Positions 23,336 to 34,194 of a DNA stretch of 64,000 nucleotides are shown in pieces. Each line of letters begins with the position of its first letter. Positions within the stretch are counted from its first letter, which is position 1. The DNA lies in the NCBI GenBank assembly GCA_024741835.1, contig JAENRP010000015.1:143517-207516 (forward strand). The letters are read 5' to 3'. Made by a program: the position numbers and the translations under genes. This DNA comes from Diplocarpon mali (taxonomy: Eukaryota > Ascomycota > Leotiomycetes > Helotiales > Drepanopezizaceae). The notes under the pieces were generated by a model. The model was not told where the DNA came from and ran no database searches. It saw nothing but the letters and a program-made list of their open reading frames with translations.

Positions 23336-25484
23336 ATGATCATTCATCATTTTGCGTGTATATTGTCCGTATTTTCATCTGCTCGAGTCTATGCTTCTTT
23401 ATCAGCACCATCGTGCTGGCGCGACACTCCCTGTAATGCCCGAACGACTCCGTCTTTCCCTGGACCCTGGGATGTGAACAATTTCTCACCGGATTCGAGA
23501 ATTGTCTCGCCGGTCAGCATATTTAATCACGACTTCTCGCTTCAGAACACATATCCAAAAGAATGCGATCTCTCCTCAAACATGCTTGTTTATGATTTTG
23601 GCAAGGAGGTGGGGGGTATTGTTACCATCTCCTACAAAGCTGCTGGCTCGGGACAGCTTGGCTTAGCATTCTCAGAGGCGAAGAACTGGACAGATCAGGC
23701 GTCAGATGGGTCAAATGGAAGATACTTACCCGGAGGAGATGGCGCATTATTTTTTCCAGTATCAAATACAAGCGCAAGCACATACACCATGCCAGATGCC
23801 AGCATGCGCGGCGGTTTCCGGTACCTCTCTCTGTTCACTGCTACCGATCATTACCTCAAAGTACAGATCACATCAGTCACCTTGGAGCTGTCTTTCCAAC
23901 CTACTTGGCCGAATCTTCAGGCCTACAGTGGATACTTTCACTCAAGTGACGAGCTGTTGAATAGGATCTGGTATGCTGGCGCCTACACACTTCAGATTAA
24001 CGCAGTCCCGCCTCAGACCGGTCGAGTATGGCCATTACTGGAAAAAGGCTGGAGAAACGACGCCTGGTTGGGCACAAATGGAAGCAGCATTTTCGTCGAT
24101 GGCGGTAAACGCGATCGTGCTACATGGGCGGGGGATCTTGGAATCGCACTTCCCAGTGTCTTTGTGAGTACGGGGGACTTTGAAAGTGCCCGGAATGCGC
24201 TGCAGCTGCAGTATGATCTCCAGGTTTGTTATCCTAATCTCATGCCTGCTATTCTCTAAATCTGTATAGTCAAAAGCAGGAGAGCTTCCCATGGCTGGAC
24301 CCCCTCTGAATTTTTTCGGCTCTGATACCTATCATATGGCTTCCCTGATCGGAACTTATGAATACCTCCTCTATAGCGGAGACCTGGAGTTCCTTTCGTT
24401 CAACTGGGTGAAATTCCGACTGGCCATAGAATTCATTACGGCCAAACTCGATCGCCCGAGCGGTGCCCTTTACGTTACTGGGAGTGGAGATTGGGGAAGA
24501 TATGCTCAGGGCGGGTTGAACACTGCTGCTAATGCTATGATGTTCAGGACATTGATTACCGGTGCACTGATGGCCAGATGGCAGGGCTATCCGGCCTTGG
24601 CTGCAAACTGGGAGGAGATGGCTTACACTCTGAAGGCTTCAATGAATTCTCCAAGGTATAATTGGGATCCAGCTGTCGGGTAGGTCCTGGCCGTATGGAT
24701 ATATGACAGACTGTTATTGACGATTTTCAGGGCATTTAAAGATAGCAATCTCGATGCATCGGTATATCCCGAAGATGGAAATAATCTTGCGTTGTACTAC
24801 GATATGGCTTCTTCCCTCTACCACCAAAACATAAGCGATAGACTCGTCACGAACTGGGGTCCTATTGGAGCGAAATGTCCCGAGCTTTCATTCAACATTG
24901 TCCCGTTTATCGAAAGTATGGAAATCAAGGGCCATCTTTCGGTTGGCCAAGCTAATCGAGCCCTGGAACTGATCCGTCGGAGCTGGGGCTGGTATCTAAA
25001 CAATCCCTATGGAACTCAAAGCACGTTCGTCGAAGGCTACCTCCAGGACGGCTCGTTTGGATATCGAGCATGGACAGGCTACCAGCAGGACTACTCATAC
25101 ACGTCGCATGCACATGGTTGGAGTACAGGTCCCACGCACGCGTTGAGTCATTATGTTTTGGGTCTGCAGTTGGTCTCGCCAGGCGGCTCGGGATGGATCT
25201 TGGCGCCACAGTTTGGAGATTTGACGTTTGTCGAAGGCGGTTTCACTACACCGCTGGGAAAGTTTTCCGCGAAATGGTCGCTGGTTCCCGGCGGGTACGA
25301 CGTGGTTTATGACGTTCCGGCTGGTACGATTGGCAAGCTGACATTACCGGCTGCTAAGTCTGGACGACCGACAGCGAGTTTGGACGGAAAAGAACTCCAC
25401 ATTGACGTGTACGAGCAGTATAAGGGGCAGATAACGATCTTAAACGCAGCAGGTGGCAAAGCGAAGATTAGAATAGCCTATTAG
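23336..25484 (+). CDS. Secreted GH78 alpha-L-rhamnosidase-like glycoside hydrolase, three exons
   Basis: Predicted to remove terminal alpha-L-rhamnose from plant glycosides or pectin side chains outside the cell. Model: join(23336..24223, 24270..24679, 24731..25484), 683 aa, introns 46 and 51 bp, all in frame. The ATG at 23336 begins a signal peptide (MIIHHFACILSVFSSARVYA, residues 1-20). The N-terminal half is beta-rich (VYDFGKEVGG, GGFRYLSLF); the (alpha/alpha)6 barrel has NRIWYAGAYTLQ, then DGGKRDRATWAGD at residues 255-267, the GH78 RDR..W.GD block carrying acidic catalytic residues. The C-terminal VEGYLQDGSFGYR, HGWSTGPTHALSHYVLG and a closing beta domain with LVPGGYDVVYDVPAGT also fit fungal GH78 proteins. 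No frame damage is seen. Substrate is not readable from sequence. It converges on the BBE-like gene 565 bp away. Confidence 0.88.
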
Positions 25485-26048
25485 ACGTGCAATTGGAAGC
25501 TTGCACCTCCAAAAAGTTATTTCTTGGAAAGAAAGCCGCATAGTGCATTTTGAAAATGAAAGGAGAGACGCACAGCAATATATCCCATCCACAGCGCGGT
25601 GTTCTCAGCATATCTTGTGTAGTTTGAAAGTACGGTCGAGTACCACGTCTACAGTTTCAATGCTGGATTTACTACAACGGGGTCAACGGGTTGTTCTTTC
25701 ACTTCTCCTCAATATCTTCTCCGGTATATCTGCTCTCAGTACAGGGGAAGTTGTATCGTGAATCACTTTGCGATGATAGTCGCCCTGAGCCTTCGGCTCA
25801 AAACATCTGGTATCAACAGAATTATCAGAGAAGGTGAGCATACTAAACTAGAAAGCAACTGGCATATGATTAGATACCCCACAACAGCACCAGGTCAAGC
25901 TATCACACTCTGGTTTGAATGAACTTTGACAGTCCCTGCCTCCGTAGGACGACTCCGTCGTGGCATCTCATTTACGCGAGAAACAGCCCGAGATAACCGA
26001 GACTGTGTTTACAAGACACGGCAATGAATGTCTCTTGCCACTGATACC
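25485..26048. other. Intergenic space between convergent genes
   Basis: 564 bp between the stop codons of the rhamnosidase-like gene (plus) and the BBE-like gene (minus). It must hold both transcript ends. The frame at 25501-25761 has no signal-peptide or domain features that convince me. Confidence 0.6.
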
Positions 26049-28141
26049 TTACCCTACTCGACAGAGGCGTCCATCGCTGTCCGGCCTCCACGCCTCACTC
26101 CCCACCGCCGTTGTAGCGTAGAAGACGTTGTCCGGGTCGTAGCGTGCCTTGATGTCCAGTAAGCGAGGATAGTTCTCGCCGAAGAACTCGTGCTGCCAAT
26201 TTGGCTGCAAGAAGTTCGCCTCGTTGAGATACGTTCCCGAGCCTGGCGTTGCCGCTTCCAGTCCCGGGACAATACTGTTTGTCAACTCGGTCTCTCGTGC
26301 TTCCATCACGCTGTGGGGGACCGTCCCTGGTCTGGTGTCAGCCCATGCCTCTTGTTTGTGTCATCAGTGTTCGCACGTGAGCATGAATCCTCTCGGACGC
26401 CCAGTGCGCGTGAGTGGGACGGGATGCTACTTACAATCCCAGTCTGCCAGGACAATGCAATGCATCAGAGTATCCCGCCACGCTGGGTGTACTGCATTCG
26501 TCGGTGGTCGGCCCTCCGACGACGCTGAAATCGGCAGGCCTGCGTTCAGCCCAAGACAAGCCATGTGGAAGATCCCGCTCTGCACGGTGTTTTGAATGGC
26601 TCTGTGGACCACTTCTGGCTGGCCTGCGACAGCTTTCCGTGGAAATAGTCGGCTCGCGGTGAGACCACCCACGGGGAAGATCCCCCTCGGTAGGGGACCA
26701 AAGGTGGCAGAAAACCAATCGAAATAATTGTCAAAGTGGCTCGGGATCCAGAGAAGCGGGATCGACTTTTCTGAAAGCTTCGAAAGGAAAGGAGACAAGA
26801 GAGCTGTGACCTCCTCCGCGGTACGATTTGGCGCTGCGACAGCGCCGATGATGAACAGCCCGTTGGTGACTTGGTACGAAACCGTGGCACCGGTGTCAAC
26901 AATCCCAGGTAGGGTGGCGTGGAAAGTCCGAATCGCTCCCCAGAAAGCTTCCGGCCCAGTGAGAGTCTTGTTCAACACCAGTAAGCCACCGCCGATGGGA
27001 CCGTCTGCGTGAAGCCGAACTGTCATCGACAGCACCACGCCGAACGTTCCGCCGCCGCCACCGGACAGCGCCCAGAACAGGTCTCTGTTTGCCGTCGGCG
27101 TGGCTATCAGATGTCGTCCATCAGCAGTCACAACCTCCCACTCCAAAACGTTATCGGCACCAAGACCGTACAGCCCACTGAGTGAAGAGTGACCTCCTCC
27201 CTGAGTATAGCCACCAGCGAGGCCCACAGTCGGGCAGCTTCCACCCACGATTCGATAACCCTTCTGGTGGGCAGCGGGGTATGCGTCGGCGGCGATAACA
27301 CCGGCGCCCAATCTCATGGCGGGTCCAGAGTAGTGCGGGCTCGTGAACCTTTCAATGATCTGCTTCGAATCGAGGTGATGCATCCAGAGTGCCAGACCTC
27401 CTTTGCCTGTCTTGAGTACGGGCGAGTTAGTAGTTGCTTCGCTAGGAGTGTCTCGGGAACATCTGTGTATAGGGGCAGGTCTCGTGATTAGGATCTGATA
27501 TTTCCCTAGAAGAGAAACGAGAGATCCTCCGATAGCTTACAGACTTCCCTGCATAGCTAAGCGTCAAAATCAGCATTTGCGTCTCAACTCGGCAAACCGT
27601 TTCTTGGCCTCACTCGTGTCCTGTGTTCTTGACGACCAACCGAACATTATTACCCCTAACAAATTTTAACCCAGCAACGACGTCTCTCGCGCTTGTCACG
27701 TTGATGGAATAGCTAACAAGATTCCCGAGGGTACAGGGTGTGGATCGCGTCGTGAACGGAACGCAAGATTCATTCTGGAATAGAGCCGTCACGATCTCGG
27801 CCGGGGCACCGATGCTACAAGCTTCATTAGCACGTCTCCTTTACTTGGGCAAATTTCTGCGGAGCGGAAAATCGATAGAACGACCGGAGCACTCGCTGGG
27901 GCAAAGGAGTATCCCATAGCTCTTTCAGAGCCGAGCAAGATACATTGTTGAATCCAGGGTCGTGGCACACAGATGCCACGGGCAGCGTTGCAATCAGCCT
28001 CCCCCCGACCGTCATGTTCAACTGGTGCCATTTCGGTTGCGACGGCCACCCGTGATCACCAGGTATGTATCGGCACGATGGAGAGCCATGATACGAGGTT
28101 GCGGATCCGACGGAGAGCAGCAGAAAGACAAAGAGTTCCAT
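26049..28141 (-). CDS. Secreted BBE-like FAD-linked oxidase, five exons with a 16-nt microexon
   Basis: Flavin oxidase of the berberine bridge enzyme-like/VAO superfamily, which oxidises carbohydrates, alcohols or phenolics with O2. Model: complement(join(26049..26326, 26435..27410, 27541..27556, 27614..27814, 27885..28141)), 575 aa. The start at 28141 opens a signal peptide (MELFVFLLLSVGSATS). FAD_binding_4 marks: VVKNTGHDYAGKSTG, with His152 the expected covalent FAD ligand, and GGSCPTVGLAGGYTQGGG, with Cys217 the expected second ligand, hence probably bicovalent FAD. The C-terminal BBE domain ends YLNEANF...NYPRLLDIKARYDPDNVF. The 16-nt exon at 27541-27556 supplies YAGKS and is needed to restore the family motif. 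The first donor is uncertain (27885 or 27882, both in frame). Substrate unknown. Confidence 0.88.
27541..27556 (-). other. 16-nt microexon of the BBE-like oxidase
   Basis: CTATGCAGGGAAGTCT lies between a GCTTAG acceptor (27557 side) and a GTAAGC donor (27540 side). Joined to the GA at the end of the previous exon and the ACAGGC after the next intron it encodes the D-Y-A-G-K-S-T link of the FAD-binding loop. Without it the frame is lost and the conserved GHDYxGKSTGKG motif is broken. Confidence 0.85.
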
Positions 28142-30212
28142 CCTCGTGACGCAGAGCCAGGAAATCATGATGCGCAGTGTGGCTTCGAAGGATGTGTGTT
28201 GACGTGTTATCATTCAAGATCTAGATCGTTCTGGATGTAAGCTTGAGCGCCGAAGAGGGGATGTGTGAATATTGTAAAAGTACAAAACATTCCGCGAAGA
28301 TTCCCTGCACACGGGACGCTATATATACCTAATGCAAGTGTTTTCAGCTACGCTGATATGTCGTCTCTTTGAGCTGCGTCGATACATGGTAGACTGGAAG
28401 CGTGCGGCTGGCGTCAGATGGTCCCTGAGCCTGCGATGGGGTGTACATAATACGCGTGTGGCAGCGTACAGATAGTTCAGCCTATCATCTCCTCTATGTA
28501 TTTACCTTTTCGAGTTGACATAGCTCCAGACGTTCAGCTGCAGCGCGATATAGCAACGAAGAGGGGTACGCGACGCCCGCCGCTGGCTTGACGAGATGCA
28601 ATGGGACGGTGCAGTACAGTAAGCTTACTGACCACAAGCGAGGCCGTAAGGACACCCGATCTCCCCCCTATCTAAACCTCGCTTTTGCGATTTAATCGAA
28701 TATGCAGTCATAACCGATGTAGCAGTCAGCCGTGAGCTCCCTCGCTCGGAGATCTCATTGTATTGATAGCTCAGCCGACTTCCATGCACTCTTCGATTCT
28801 GGTTTTTTTTTTTTAGATGTCTACCCCGGCCGGCTCATAGCCTCGAATTGCGTGCAGAAGCGGAGATGCACCCTCCTCTATTCGTGACACGGGACTCACA
28901 TGAAAAGTTCAAGCCTGAGTTCCCAAGCCGAGAGAAATACTTCAGATACCCACCTGTGGTCCGCCAGCTTAGCCATGGTCAGGTGTTGGCTTCCATCTGC
29001 CATAGCACGGGACGTCGAATGTGGCATCGCCAGAGCTTGCGGGCTATTCTACCACCACTAGGACGCCCTCTTCCAGGTCAAGTACTTGGCCGCGGTTACG
29101 AACGTTTTAAATAAATCTTTCCAAGAGGAATTGCGGTGTTATGATATAGGTTTCTATGCGCGTAGTCGGGATCGCCTAAGCGTAGAATGATGCATTTCAC
29201 ATGTACCTCAAAAATGGGATGATTCTGGATTTAAATATTTATCTTGATGTGAGACGAGTCACAGGTTATACTATTGTCTCGCGATCACTTTTTAAGAGAG
29301 GGCGATACGCTTGCTAGGAGAGAGCACAGGAGCACCTGATGTGTGCCAAGTTGTAGAAAATCTCTGGTCCGTGCCCTCTGTTTACTTCTTATATCTCGGC
29401 ATTCCATTCTTGTCCGACCATTTTCAAGGCAACACAACTTCCGGTGCTAGACAACCTTTTGATTCTGATCGTTCACTTCCAAAATTTCTTGCCGGGACAC
29501 CAGGCCCTGGCTCAGCTTTGGAATGGTTCGCGCGATGTACTATCCTACGCCACCTCGTGAGAATTCGCCCTCTTTTGCCTCTTAACTACATGCCAACTTC
29601 TCTGCCCCTCTCGCCTCCCAGCTCATCCAAGTCCACAGGATCCATCGCCAGCCGCGACAGAGAGAGTGAAACAACTTGAAATCTGAATCGGTCTTCTTGA
29701 CGGTCTCGACTTTCCTTCTACACCGTCTCCTCCGCTAGGATCTCGGGCCAGCCGGCTCGTGTTCCAGGGAGCAGCAGGCATTCTTATGTCGACTGCTGTG
29801 ATAATTCCTGTGGTTTTTTCCAAGACCGTGGATTTCAATACTCGAATTGAGAGCTTGTGCTTACGCTATTGCTCAGTGGCGGTCGGTGATGTGCCTGGTA
29901 ATCTCAAACCACCTATCTATCCTTCCTATCACGATAGTTTTGTCGCGAAAACGCCAGAGATGCTTGATTTTATGATCTTCTAAAGATAGATGTTTAATAC
30001 TTACATCAATTTGACAAATATAAGAGTACAAGTGCTCACCTCTTAACGAGATAAAATTTTCTATAAGTCGTACTACTAATTCCCTTAGCCTACAAAAATA
30101 ACTAATCTGAATAACAACTTGACTGCCGCAGCTGAGCCTATATAGAGAGCAAGTTTCGTATAGGAAACTACGTCATTTGCATCCATGTAATATATAAATC
30201 TGAAAGGGTTTT
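28142..30212. other. Upstream region of the oxidase and gene-free sequence
   Basis: The first few hundred bases are the promoter side of the BBE-like gene, including TATATATA near 28320. Later frames (28848-29114, 29311-29679, 29759-29983) have no motif and uneven composition. From 30000 the sequence becomes AT-rich, the start of the RIP-affected block. Confidence 0.45.
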
Positions 30213-30375
30213 TGTAGTGCTGTATTTAGAGGTTGATTCCTAGTGGTGGCAGAAGCTTGTAAAATTCTAATCTAACTGTATATCTGAGCTCCCTTTATAG
30301 AAGTGCTCCGTGGCCACTTCAGGGGTTTATTACATAAGCCAGTCCTCAGAGCCTGAGGCTCCTTATGGCGCAACA
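30213..30375 (-). repeat. Solo LTR-like repeat, family B, copy 3, with target duplication
   Basis: Runs from TGTAGTGCTG to GGCGCAACA, 163 bp. GTTTT precedes it (30208-30212) and follows it (30376-30380), a perfect 5-bp target-site duplication. This copy defines the boundaries used for copies 1 and 2. Confidence 0.75.
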
Positions 30376-30380
30376 GTTTT

Positions 30381-32175
30381 TTATAATTGGAAGTCAAGTA
30401 AGTCGACGAAGCCCGTGAACATCGCCAAACACAAGCCACTCCAGCACTCGACGAGCATTCTGAAAGACCTCGGACCTGTATTTTTCCTCTAAAATGATCA
30501 CTCGCATATGCATTAGCAATTCAATGTGTTGGGAAAGCGACTCACCTTACTACGATGATTCATTTTATAATCTGATCTTATGCCTTGTTCACCACCACAA
30601 GATAACCCACCGATGTCTTGTATTAACCAAGGTGTATTACAACTACCTCTTAGTACACTTATCATTAGCTAATTATACTAACGAAAAATAACATCTAAAG
30701 CAGAGCAAAGATATCCCACTAATCTCTTACAAGTCCCTTTTTAAGCGGCAACCACTAACTAATAGAGGTCTTTCTTGCATATCCTTTCAACAACTTTCTA
30801 CAAAGCCTCCTAAATATCTAGATACGACCTAGTAGACGCGGTGTACCGAACAGAGTGTAGATATATCTGAATTATCTTTCACATGCCAAACGGCCACAGG
30901 CGCATTCAGTAAATGAGGAGCAACAGATGGTTGTGGGTAGAAAATAGAAACGTGATTTCGGCTTTAGCAAACTTACCGTAAGGGTTAAGGGGAGTGGTTG
31001 AGAAGCGTCAAGGGGGGTGCGAGACCGCTAACCAGCTCAGAAACTCGAATTCATAAGAAGAAGCGTTGGTTCTAAAACGCGGGCTTACGCACAGCCATGT
31101 CTGTGCATTTCATTGTGTAATATGCAAAAAAGCTTCAACTTCTATGCATCTGCATCTCCGCTTGTCAAGACACAAAGGCAGACACAGCTGTTGAGATGGT
31201 TCCCTATAGAGTACGGTCTCCTGTACAGAGGGATATGCCCGCAGACGAGTACAGTACAGTACGACAGTGCTACACAAGGCAGTATCTCCTAACCATCGCA
31301 GTAGGGACAGGCGGGTCCTGAGCGGTGCTGTCTACTCTGTTATCACTTTGGCCATACATGATGAAGCGGGAGAGAGATCTTCTGAATCCCTGGACGTGGG
31401 CTCGTCTCCATGCTACTGCTTCAATAAAACGACTCCCTCACTTGATTGAAGAATATCCCAGTCCGTTCATCTTACTAATCGCCTGCAATAGAAATCTTCC
31501 TTGGGATAAGCTAGAGGAGGAAATCCTTTTTTCGTTGATAAAAATAGCAGCGTGCCAAGAGATGGCCATAAGAGGATCACCTGTAGAATCTTTTTCTTTT
31601 TTCGTTTTCGATTTTGTTTCTTTTATTCTCGGACAGATTCTGATTTGAAGCAAGCTGACCCTGGTAGCAGGGTTCTGGAGTGCTCTAGGAATGACTATGT
31701 ACTTTATTAGCAGCCAGATGAACACCACCCTAGCATTAGGTGTAAAAGAGTGATGTTCTGTGGGTTTGCAAGGTTTCAGATACTTTCACATAGTATTATT
31801 TTCTCCCCTCTTGATATTGCATATCAGTTCTAAGCTATATAGTATAAGTGAATACCGCTTTAGTTTTACTGCCTAATAGGATGAAAACTGATATAAAAAC
31901 TCCATGAATTCGGTATTTAGCATGTTGTACTTTTAAGAGGCTTTAATTTCTAAGATGAGAGTCCTACCTAAGCTTAGTTAATGATTATTCTCTCCAGTTC
32001 TTAGGCAGGTATATCCTTAAAAAGGTGCTTAGCTAAGTAGAGTTGCTCTAGGTTCCCCATCTCAGGATAAGTCTTGCTAATAGTGGCTATTTATTGAATT
32101 TCTTTAAGCATCTTACTAGGGGGTAGCGTCTGTTTTTAAAAATTTTTCTCGTTGGCTTTAGCTTCAATGGAAAGC
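30381..32175. other. AT-rich degraded sequence, no gene
   Basis: Beginning of the RIP-affected block. Frames are short and interrupted; 31325-31648 is the longest and has no recognisable motif. No terminal repeats identified. Confidence 0.5.
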
Positions 32176-32905
32176 TTTTAAAGGAAATCTTCAAAGCTAT
32201 TTAGCTTCAAAATATATCTTTTCCTCACTCCTTATTTATAACCTGTAATATGCCTTATTTCTCCTAATATTTACTTTTAAGCCCTTCTTTTGATTACAGG
32301 TATATTTAAATAATCCTAAGGTATATAAATAAAGATCGAATGGAGAGGGTAGTTATTAAAATATAAGAAAGAAATTTTTTCATTTCAAACCTTTTAGAAA
32401 ATTCTAGCTCTATTTAAATTAAGACTTGATATTTCTCAGTTGAAAGCGCTTGATGTCGGCTTTGCGGAATTTTTTAAAAAATCTACGGATTCGTAGAAGA
32501 CACCGCGTGGAGGCGTTGAGCTGTCGTCTCCCTAAGAGAATTTTTAAAGCTATGAGGCTTCGAGATATATCCTTTCCTCTCTCCGTATCTCTTGTATACC
32601 ATAACCCGCCTTAACCCCCTTCGTATTTATTATCAAACCCTTTCTCTAGTAATAGGTATACATTCAAATAATGCTGAAGTACGTCAGTAGAGGTCCGAAG
32701 TAAAGGGTATAAAATAGGTAAGTATAAATAAATTCGCTATAAATTTTCAAAAAGTTCTGGCTTTATTTAACACTTGGTTTAATATTTTACAGTCAAAAGG
32801 TCTTGATCTCAGCTTTGCAAACTCTTTGGGAAGAATCTTGAAGATATGCAAGCTTGTAGGAGACACCGCACATAGGTGCTGAGTCGCTGTCTCTTTTTAC
32901 ATAGT
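32176..32905. repeat. Tandem duplication of a roughly 360-bp RIP-mutated unit
   Basis: Unit 1 starts near 32176 (AATCTTCAAAGCTATTTAGC) and unit 2 near 32535 (AATTTTTAAAGCTATGAGGC). Both continue through ATATATC.TTTCCTC, a RGTATA.ATT.AAATAAT block and a TTTTTAAAAAATCT/GAATCTTGAAGA block, and both close with GACACCGC...GCTG..TC. Differences are dominated by C/T and G/A changes. Confidence 0.7.
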
Positions 32906-33231
32906 AACAGTTGGGCCTGCGACAGAGTAGCTATTTATCAATCAAGTTCTCATCTACAGCATAAACCCTGCTCCATACCATAAATCTCTTATTGTGGTAG
33001 GTAGTGTAAGTGACTTGTCTTTTTATACAATGTAATACCAATGCGAGTAGTTTCTTTGAGGTTATAGACATTATTGAAACAACTTTACTATTGCATATTT
33101 TTACTCAAGAATAATCTATATTTTAATTTACACTGTAAAAAGCTGTCTCAGAGTACTATTGCTGCCTATAATCTTAAATGCAAAGAATGTCACTTACCTT
33201 GGTATAAAACACCTGAATCTACACATTACTG

Positions 33232-33337
33232 TATCGCAGGCTAGAAAAAATACCATATTAAAGTAGAACTGAACCTTAGAACCCCATGTTAAACCTCCTT
33301 GCAAACGACGCTAGCACAGTATCTATTTAGCCTGCAT
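33232..33337. mobile_element. Short TIR element (GTCGCAGGCC family), about 105 bp
   Basis: Left end ATCGCAGGCTAGAAAAAATA, right end TTTAGCCTGCAT. Internal sequence (GACGCTA.C..GGTAT region) aligns with the copy at 34091-34194. Ends carry C to T changes. Confidence 0.55.
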
Positions 33338-33470
33338 CAAGTATATTTGTCGTGGCTATGTAGCAGCTAATCGTTTATAAACAACTAGTTATCTATGCCA
33401 ACTACCATAGGAGGTAGCAGTATAGGGCTATTTGGGGATGCATTAGTACTGATATACTCTATCGCAGGCT

Positions 33471-33585
33471 TAATAAATAGATAGATACTACTTTAACGTT
33501 AATTGTAAGAGCGGGTTGTAGTAGAGGGCCAGTAGGGTTGCAATGTTCAAATCTACTTTCAACTAGTGTTTCTTACGCCCGCGAT
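33471..33585. mobile_element. Short TIR element (GTCGCAGGCC family), variant
   Basis: Left end ATCGCAGGCT, right end GCCCGCGAT. The segment around 33537-33570 (TTGCAATGTTCAAATCTACT) matches the variant at 57473-57596, so these two form a sub-family. Confidence 0.5.
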
Positions 33586-34090
33586 ATGTAGAGTATAGTA
33601 TTATTTCATAAAGTAGATCCTAGGCGGAGCTTAACAACTATTCTCTTACATAATAAACCCTTGCTTACCATGGTACCTAATCATAGGCCAGGTTAGTCTC
33701 TATATAAAGATAAATTCAGGAAAGGGGATTGAAATGAATTGCAAGGTCGCTAGGTCTAATCTACTTTCGTACAGACTCTTCTTGGCCAGCGACCAAATAG
33801 AAATGATGTAGAGCACGTGCTATACAGTAATAAGCCCTCAACTATTAAAGATTAAACCATCATACGAGAACAAAGCCAAGGACCGAGGAAAGTCCGATGC
33901 ACTCCTCGAATTTATCAGCAGCCCCTGAGAACTCCAGGACAGACCAGATATTGATCCGTTCGCAAGAGCCCAGGCTGCTAGATAAGAAGTTTTTAATAAA
34001 ACGAGTGCAAGGGCTAACTCCTTATTTACTCATTTTTAAAAATCGTAGCAAGAATGGGTTGAAATCCACTAATCTACATTCCGCTACTGC

Positions 34091-34194
34091 GTCGTAGGCT
34101 AAACAAACACCATATGAAAGTGTGGTTTGAACTTGCTCGCCTACAGTAATCCCCCTATAGATGACGCTATCGTGGTATTCATTTGGCCTGCGAT
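34091..34194. mobile_element. Short TIR element (GTCGCAGGCC family), 104 bp
   Basis: Best-preserved copy: left GTCGTAGGCTAAACAAACAC, right strand ATCGCAGGCCAAATGAATAC, terminal inverted repeats of about 24 bp. No coding capacity. I could not define a target duplication, so the superfamily is open. Confidence 0.65.
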
